From Rhodococcus sp. UNC23MFCrub1.1 (GTDB lineage Bacteria; Actinomycetota; Actinomycetes; Mycobacteriales; Mycobacteriaceae), in NCBI RefSeq assembly GCF_000686025.1, contig NZ_JMLQ01000003.1, positions 62,001 through 126,000 on the forward strand: 64,000 nt of DNA. Direction: 5' to 3'. The notes beneath the pieces are model-generated. The model saw only the letters and a list, made by a program, of their open reading frames with translations. It was not told the DNA's origin and did not search any database. The position numbers were made by a program, and so were the translations under genes. Of the stretch, positions 59,701 through 64,000 are shown one piece after another (position 1 is the first letter of the stretch; every line of letters begins with the position of its first letter).

Positions 59701-59991
59701 GTGTTTCTCGGTGCTCTCGAACTCGACATCCTGCTCGGCGACGTACATTCGCTGAAGGAGAAACGTTCGGTGATCAAGCCCGTCGTCGCTGCCCTGCAGC
59801 GCTTCGGTGTGTCGGCCGCCGAGACCGGGGAACAGGAGCGTTACCGTCGTTCGATGGTGGGTGTCGCCATCGCCACCGGGGACGTCGCCCACCTGCACGA
59901 GGTACTCGACTCGTGCGAGCGACACGTGGCCGAGAGGCCGGAACTACAACTACTCGCAGTTCGGCGCCGAGTGTTCGGGCCAGAGGACTGA
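59701..59991 (+). CDS. DUF503 family protein
   Basis: 96 residues matching the DUF503 family ([20 protein letters not shown]-type start, here [20 protein letters not shown], and [19 protein letters not shown] at the end). GTG 59701 gives the family's usual first residues; earlier starts run into the terminator hairpin. Function unknown; lies between infB and rbfA in many bacteria. Confidence 0.88.
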   Translation: MFLGALELDILLGDVHSLKEKRSVIKPVVAALQRFGVSAAETGEQERYRRSMVGVAIATGDVAHLHEVLDSCERHVAERPELQLLAVRRRVFGPED

Positions 59992-60010
59992 TGGACGAAG
60001 GAGACGCATC

Positions 60011-60460
60011 GTGGTGGACCAAGCCCGCGCTCGTAAACTGGCCAAGCGCATCGGTGCGATCGTCGCGACGGCCATCGATCACGAGATCAAGGATCCGCGG
60101 CTGTCGTTCGTGACGGTCACCGACACCAAGGTGACCCCGGACCTGCACGACGCCACCGTCTATTACACCGTGCGCGGCGAGACGCTCGACGCCGAGCCCG
60201 ATTTCCAGGCTGCCGCTCTGGGTCTGGAGAAGGCCAAGGGCGCTCTGCGCACCAAGGTCGGTGCCGGTACCGGCGTGCGCTTCACCCCGACGCTGACCTT
60301 CCGTGCGGACACGGTGCCCGACACCGCGCGCCACATGGAGGAACTGCTCGAGCGTGCCCGCCAGATCGACGACAAGGTGGCTCAGGCCGCTGCGGGGGCG
60401 CAGCCCGCCGGTGATCCGGATCCGTACAAGGTGCCTCGAAGCGACACCGACGAGCTCTGA
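60011..60460 (+). CDS. rbfA: Ribosome-binding factor A
   Basis: 149-residue 30S assembly and cold-shock factor with a type-II KH fold: [60 protein letters not shown] (family R-x-G signature region). GTG 60011 is set by GAAGGAG. A Pro/Ala tail follows. Confidence 0.95.
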   Translation: MVDQARARKLAKRIGAIVATAIDHEIKDPRLSFVTVTDTKVTPDLHDATVYYTVRGETLDAEPDFQAAALGLEKAKGALRTKVGAGTGVRFTPTLTFRADTVPDTARHMEELLERARQIDDKVAQAAAGAQPAGDPDPYKVPRSDTDEL

Positions 60461-60467
60461 GACCCCG

Positions 60468-61433
60468 GTGACCGACACGCTGCGCGCAGACATGCAGAAA
60501 GCCGTCCGTCTTCTCGAGGACGCCCGGACGGTGACTCTGCTGTGCCACGTGCAACCCGACGCCGACACCATCGGCAGTGCGCTCGCCCTGGCCGTCGCGC
60601 TCTCGCGACGCGGCGCGCGGCCGACCGTGTCGTTCGCGGCGCCCGCCTCGTTGCCCGAGTCGATGATCGGTCTGCCGGGAGCGGAGTTCCTGGTGCCGCC
60701 CGCCGAGGTCCCGACGGACGCGGACCTGGTGGTCACCGTGGACGCCGGCAGTCGAGGCAGGCTCGGGTCACTGGGTGACCGGTTGGACGGCGCCGTGTCC
60801 CTGGTCGTCGACCATCACCGGTCCAACACCTTCTACGGCACGCATCACGTGATCGATGCGAGTGCGGAGTCCACCACCGCGGTGGTCGCCGTGCTGTTCG
60901 ACGAGTGGGGCGTCGAGATCGACCGGGACCTCGCGCACTGCCTGTTCGCCGGCCTCGTGACCGACACCGGATCGTTCCGCTGGGTCCGGCCGGGCTCCCA
61001 CCTGCTGGCCGAGCGACTTCTCGCGACCGGGATCGACGGCGCCGCCATCTCGCGTCGCCTGCTCGACACCCACCCCTTCGCCTGGCTGCCGATGCTGGGC
61101 GCCGTCCTGGGCTCGGCGCGCCTGGTGCCGGACGCGGCCGGCTCGCGTGGGCTCGTCTACGCGATCGTGCGGCTCGAGGACTCTCGCGGACTGCGTCCCG
61201 AGGAGATCGAGAGCGTCGTGGACATCGTGCGCACCACCGCGGAGGCCGAGGTGGCCGCCGTGTTCAAGCAGAACGAGGCGGGCTGGGCTGTGTCGTTGCG
61301 CGCGAAGAGCAGTGTCGACGTCTCCGTCGTGGCGTCCGCGCTGGGTGGGGGCGGCCACAAGTTCTCCGCCGGCTACACCGCGACGGGCCCGATCGAGGAC
61401 GACGTCGACGCCCTGGTCGCCGCGCTCGGGTGA
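60468..61433 (+). CDS. nrnA: DHH-DHHA1 phosphoesterase NrnA/CnpB-like
   Basis: 321 residues. The DHH domain has CHVQPDADTIGSALALAVAL (motif I), VTVDAGSRGRLGSLG, and VDHHRSNTFYG (DHH-like, VVDHH); the DHHA1 domain ends GGGGHKFSAGYTATG. The family degrades short oligonucleotides and pAp, and the M. tuberculosis orthologue (Rv2837c) also cleaves c-di-AMP. GTG 60468 starts eight bases after rbfA. Overlaps dinF (GTGA). Confidence 0.93.
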   Translation: MTDTLRADMQKAVRLLEDARTVTLLCHVQPDADTIGSALALAVALSRRGARPTVSFAAPASLPESMIGLPGAEFLVPPAEVPTDADLVVTVDAGSRGRLGSLGDRLDGAVSLVVDHHRSNTFYGTHHVIDASAESTTAVVAVLFDEWGVEIDRDLAHCLFAGLVTDTGSFRWVRPGSHLLAERLLATGIDGAAISRRLLDTHPFAWLPMLGAVLGSARLVPDAAGSRGLVYAIVRLEDSRGLRPEEIESVVDIVRTTAEAEVAAVFKQNEAGWAVSLRAKSSVDVSVVASALGGGGHKFSAGYTATGPIEDDVDALVAALG

Positions 61434-62800
61434 CCGATCGCTCCGCCGTGGACGGGCGGGTGTCCGCTCGCACCCTGTTCGGCCTCGCGTTCCCCGCACT
61501 CGGCGTCCTGGTGGCCGAGCCGCTGTACCTGCTCTTCGACTCCGCGGTGGTGGGTCGACTCGGTGCGCTCCCACTCGCGGGTCTGGCCGTCGGTGGCCTC
61601 GTTCTCGCCCAGGTGAGTACGCAGCTGACGTTCCTCTCCTACGGGACGACCGCGCGCGCGGCCCGGCTGCACGGTGCGGGCCGGGACGACGACGCCCGCA
61701 ACGAGGGCGTCCAGGCCACGTGGCTCGCAGTGGTGCTGGGCCTCCTGCTGATCCTGGTTGTCCAGCTCTTCGCGAACCCGATCCTGTCGGTGCTGGGCGG
61801 CGGGGGAGACATCACCGCCGAGGCCACCACGTGGCTCCGAGTCGGCGTGCTCGGCACCCCGTTGATCCTCGTCACGCTCGCCGGGAACGGGTGGATGCGC
61901 GGCGTGCAGGACACCGTGCGGCCGTTGCGGTACGTGGTGGCGGGGCTCGCACTGTCGGCCGTGCTGTGCCCCGTCCTCGTGCACGGTCTGATCGGCGTTC
62001 CGGCCCTCGGCCTCGTCGGATCCGCCGTGGCCAACGTCATCGGCCAGGCCGTCGCAGCGACGCTGTTCGTCTCCGCCCTGATGCGCGGGCCGCGGACCCG
62101 CTCGCTCCGGCCGGATCTCGCGATCATCCGCCGCCAGCTCGTCCTCGGCCGGGACCTCGTGCTCCGCTCGTTCGCCTTCCAGGCCTGCTTCCTGTCCGCG
62201 GTGACCGTGGCGTCCCGCTTCGGTGCCGGTGCGGTCGGGGCCCATCAGGTGGTTCTGCAGTTGTGGAATCTCGTCGCGTTGATGCTGGACTCGTTGGCCA
62301 TCGCCGCACAGTCCCTGGTCGGCGCCGCGTTGGGGGCGGGCCGTGGCCGCGCCGCGTCGATGCTCGCCTCGCGGGTGACCGCGTGGTCCGTCGGTTTCGC
62401 CGTGGTGCTCGCCGGACTGTTCGCCGCCACCCACACGGTGATCCCGCCGCTCTTCACGTCCGACTCGTCGACCCTGACGAGCATCGACGGCATCTGGTGG
62501 TTGTTCGTCGCGCTGATCCCCGTCGCCGGCGTCGTGTTCGCCCTCGACGGTGTGCTGCTCGGGGCCGGGGATGCCGCCTTCCTGCGGAACGCAACTCTCG
62601 CGAGCGCCGTCGTCGGATTCCTGCCGCTGATCTGGCTCGCGGCGATCCTCGACTGGGGGTTGCCGGGAATCTGGGTGGGCCTGATGGTGTTCGTCAGCCT
62701 GAGAGCGGTCTCCGTGGTCTGGCGGACCGCGTCGGGCGCCTGGATCAGAACGGGGACCGATACCGTCGGGAGCCGAACATCAACCGCAGAAGGGTCGTGA
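61430..62800 (+). CDS. dinF: MATE-family efflux transporter DinF-like
   Basis: 456 residues with about 12 membrane segments in two MatE halves; start LFGLAFPALGVLVAEPLYLLFD cut by hydrophobic helix, SYGTTARAARLHGAGR and NGWMRGVQDTVRPLRY conserved. Cation-coupled drug/metabolite efflux is the family role; substrate unknown. GTG 61430 overlaps the nrnA stop, and its own stop overlaps the next start. Confidence 0.9.
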   Translation: MTDRSAVDGRVSARTLFGLAFPALGVLVAEPLYLLFDSAVVGRLGALPLAGLAVGGLVLAQVSTQLTFLSYGTTARAARLHGAGRDDDARNEGVQATWLAVVLGLLLILVVQLFANPILSVLGGGGDITAEATTWLRVGVLGTPLILVTLAGNGWMRGVQDTVRPLRYVVAGLALSAVLCPVLVHGLIGVPALGLVGSAVANVIGQAVAATLFVSALMRGPRTRSLRPDLAIIRRQLVLGRDLVLRSFAFQACFLSAVTVASRFGAGAVGAHQVVLQLWNLVALMLDSLAIAAQSLVGAALGAGRGRAASMLASRVTAWSVGFAVVLAGLFAATHTVIPPLFTSDSSTLTSIDGIWWLFVALIPVAGVVFALDGVLLGAGDAAFLRNATLASAVVGFLPLIWLAAILDWGLPGIWVGLMVFVSLRAVSVVWRTASGAWIRTGTDTVGSRTSTAEGS

Positions 62801-63762
62801 GTGTGCCAGCCAAGTTGTGGGCCGTCAGCGACATCCACGTCGGTCACAAGGGCAACCGGCCCGTCACCGAGGCCATCGAACCGGAGAGCCCCGAGGACTG
62901 GCTGATCGTCGCCGGAGACGTGTCGGAGAAGACGGACGACATTCGCTGGGCGCTCGCCGAGCTGAAGTCGAAGTTCGACACCGTGATCTGGGTGCCGGGA
63001 AACCACGAGCTGTGGACCACGGTCAAGGACCCGGTACAGATGCACGGTGAGGCGCGCTACGACTACCTGGTCACGATGTGCCGGGAACTGGGTGTGCTGA
63101 CGCCCGAGGACCCGTTCCCCGTGTGGGAGGGGGAGGTCGGGCAGGCCGGAGGCCGGTCGGGATATGTGGGCCCCGTCACGCTGGTGCCGATGTTCGTGTT
63201 GTACGACTACTCTTTCCTGCCTGCGGGCACCACGAACAAGCTCGACGGTCTGGCGCTGGCGCGCAGCCGCAACGTGGTGGCCACCGACGAGTTCCTCATC
63301 ACCCCGACGCCCTACGCGTCCCTCGACGCGTGGTGCGCGGCGCGGCTGGCGATCACCGAGAAGCGGTTGGCCGAGGTGGACACCTCGATCCCGACGGTGC
63401 TGATCAACCACTGGCCGCTGGTGCGGCAGCCCACCGAGGTGCTGTTCTATCCCGAGTTCGCCCTCTGGTGCGGAACCACGGCGACCAAGGACTGGCACAC
63501 CCGCTACAACGCCCTGTGTGCGGTCTACGGCCACCTCCACATCCCACGGACGACGTACTACGACGGCGTGCGGTTCGAGGAGGTGTCGGTGGGCTACCCG
63601 CGCGAGTGGAAACGCCGCGGACTCCCGGATCAGGTGCTGCGACAGATCCTTCCGGTCCCCGAGTACCCGCCGGGATCGTTGAACAAGTTCGGCGGCCACT
63701 TCACGGTCACGCCGGAGATGGAAGCGGAAGTGGAGAAGATGCGAGCGGAGAAGCGACTGTGA
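62797..63762 (+). CDS. Calcineurin-like metallophosphoesterase (Rv2795c-like)
   Basis: 321 residues. Metal ligands: VSDIHVGH (Asp, His), IVAGDVSEK (Asp), VPGNHELW (Asn, His), LINHWPL and VYGHLHIPR (His pair). GTG 62797 overlaps the dinF stop; GTG 62803 is an alternative. Paired with pptT, as in M. tuberculosis Rv2795c-Rv2794c, where PptH counteracts PptT by removing phosphopantetheine from carrier proteins; this gene is the likely equivalent. Confidence 0.92.
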   Translation: MSVPAKLWAVSDIHVGHKGNRPVTEAIEPESPEDWLIVAGDVSEKTDDIRWALAELKSKFDTVIWVPGNHELWTTVKDPVQMHGEARYDYLVTMCRELGVLTPEDPFPVWEGEVGQAGGRSGYVGPVTLVPMFVLYDYSFLPAGTTNKLDGLALARSRNVVATDEFLITPTPYASLDAWCAARLAITEKRLAEVDTSIPTVLINHWPLVRQPTEVLFYPEFALWCGTTATKDWHTRYNALCAVYGHLHIPRTTYYDGVRFEEVSVGYPREWKRRGLPDQVLRQILPVPEYPPGSLNKFGGHFTVTPEMEAEVEKMRAEKRL

Positions 63763-64000
63763 CGACGGCACGAGAGACCTCCCTGCTCGGCGGGCTGCTC
63801 GCGCGCGGCGTCGTCGCCGAGGAGCTGTTCGAGGATCCGCCCGGTCTCACCCCGCACCCCCGCGAGGCGCATCTCGTGGAGAAGGCCGTCGACAAGCGCA
63901 AGCGCGAGTTCACCTCGGCGCGGCACTGCGCCCGACTCGCGATGGGCCGGCTCGGACTCGAGCCCGGTCCGATCCTGCGCGGCGAGATGGGATCGCCGGT
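63759..64000 (+). CDS. pptT: 4'-phosphopantetheinyl transferase PptT (3' end outside window)
   Basis: The first 80 codons are visible. LFEDPPGLTPHPREAHLVE and EFTSARHCARLAMGRLGLEP match the Sfp/EntD-type N-terminal part. The enzyme activates ACP and PCP domains needed for mycolic acids and siderophores. GTG 63759 overlaps the preceding stop (GTGA). The catalytic metal-binding part lies beyond the window. Confidence 0.93.
   Translation, partial: MTTARETSLLGGLLARGVVAEELFEDPPGLTPHPREAHLVEKAVDKRKREFTSARHCARLAMGRLGLEPGPILRGEMGSP

Noticed and set aside
56802-59777. Very long minus-strand open frame over infB
   Set aside because: Antisense of the repetitive IF-2 gene; composition is a shadow (Thr/Gly/Arg/Leu runs) with no family motifs.

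Overview
This window is high-GC actinobacterial chromosome, most consistent with Rhodococcus or a close Nocardiaceae relative. The evidence is a mycothione reductase, an Lsr2 nucleoid protein, a PptT-type phosphopantetheinyl transferase, an IdeR-type iron box, a 13E12/DUF222 HNH nuclease, frequent GTG starts, and a gene order that follows (as I recall it) M. tuberculosis Rv2903c to Rv2836c and then Rv2795c-Rv2794c, inverted. I see no rRNA, tRNA, CRISPR array, insertion sequence or prophage. Genus is inferred from gene content; no search was run.

Layout. 1-5376: lepB (5' end cut off), rnhB, DUF2469, a small opposite-strand gene, yraN, comM, dprA. 5296-7222: a cytosine-5 DNA methyltransferase that overlaps the end of dprA, divergent from lsr2. 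7247-10823: IdeR box, siderophore-interacting protein, xerC, a ParA/MinD-like ATPase, an M23 peptidase on the other strand. 11179-16182: rpsB-tsf-pyrH-frr-cdsA plus a methyltransferase, with strong hairpins around tsf. 16280-22202: a short UvrA paralogue, CitE-like lyase, LapA-like membrane protein, rlmN, DUF2631, UPF0548. 22262-31136: dxr-rip1-ispG (MEP pathway with the site-2 protease), a GNAT, a penicillin-binding lipoprotein, mapB, cobQ.

31111-37813, mostly minus strand: a GntR/YtrA regulator with an ABC ATPase and permease (coupled by ATGA overlaps, with a perfect palindrome in front), a degenerate alpha/beta hydrolase on the plus strand, a DUF222-HNH nuclease, and a hydrolase-mycothione reductase pair. 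37972-47674: mqo, a GNAT, then a cobalamin riboswitch followed by a chelatase, cobO and cobB; then a small HTH regulator, a PhoD-like phosphatase and cysG. With cobQ this makes two corrin/siroheme patches. 47671-54407: EfpA-like exporter, DUF2786 and YaaA, proS with a small unknown gene, a ferritin-like protein with a Tat lipoprotein. 54570-64000: rimP-nusA-ylxR-infB, a strong terminator, then DUF503-rbfA-nrnA-dinF-metallophosphoesterase-pptT (3' end cut off).

Most of the window is conserved housekeeping. The least ordinary parts are the methyltransferase/lsr2 block, the UvrA paralogue without a UvrB-binding domain, the palindrome-controlled YtrA-type ABC operon facing a hydrolase with no nucleophile, a tandem 18-bp repeat carrying the stop codons of two convergent genes, a large inverted repeat upstream of the CitE-like gene, and a recurring leaderless promoter arrangement. 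I did not find a clear wholly new multi-gene system.
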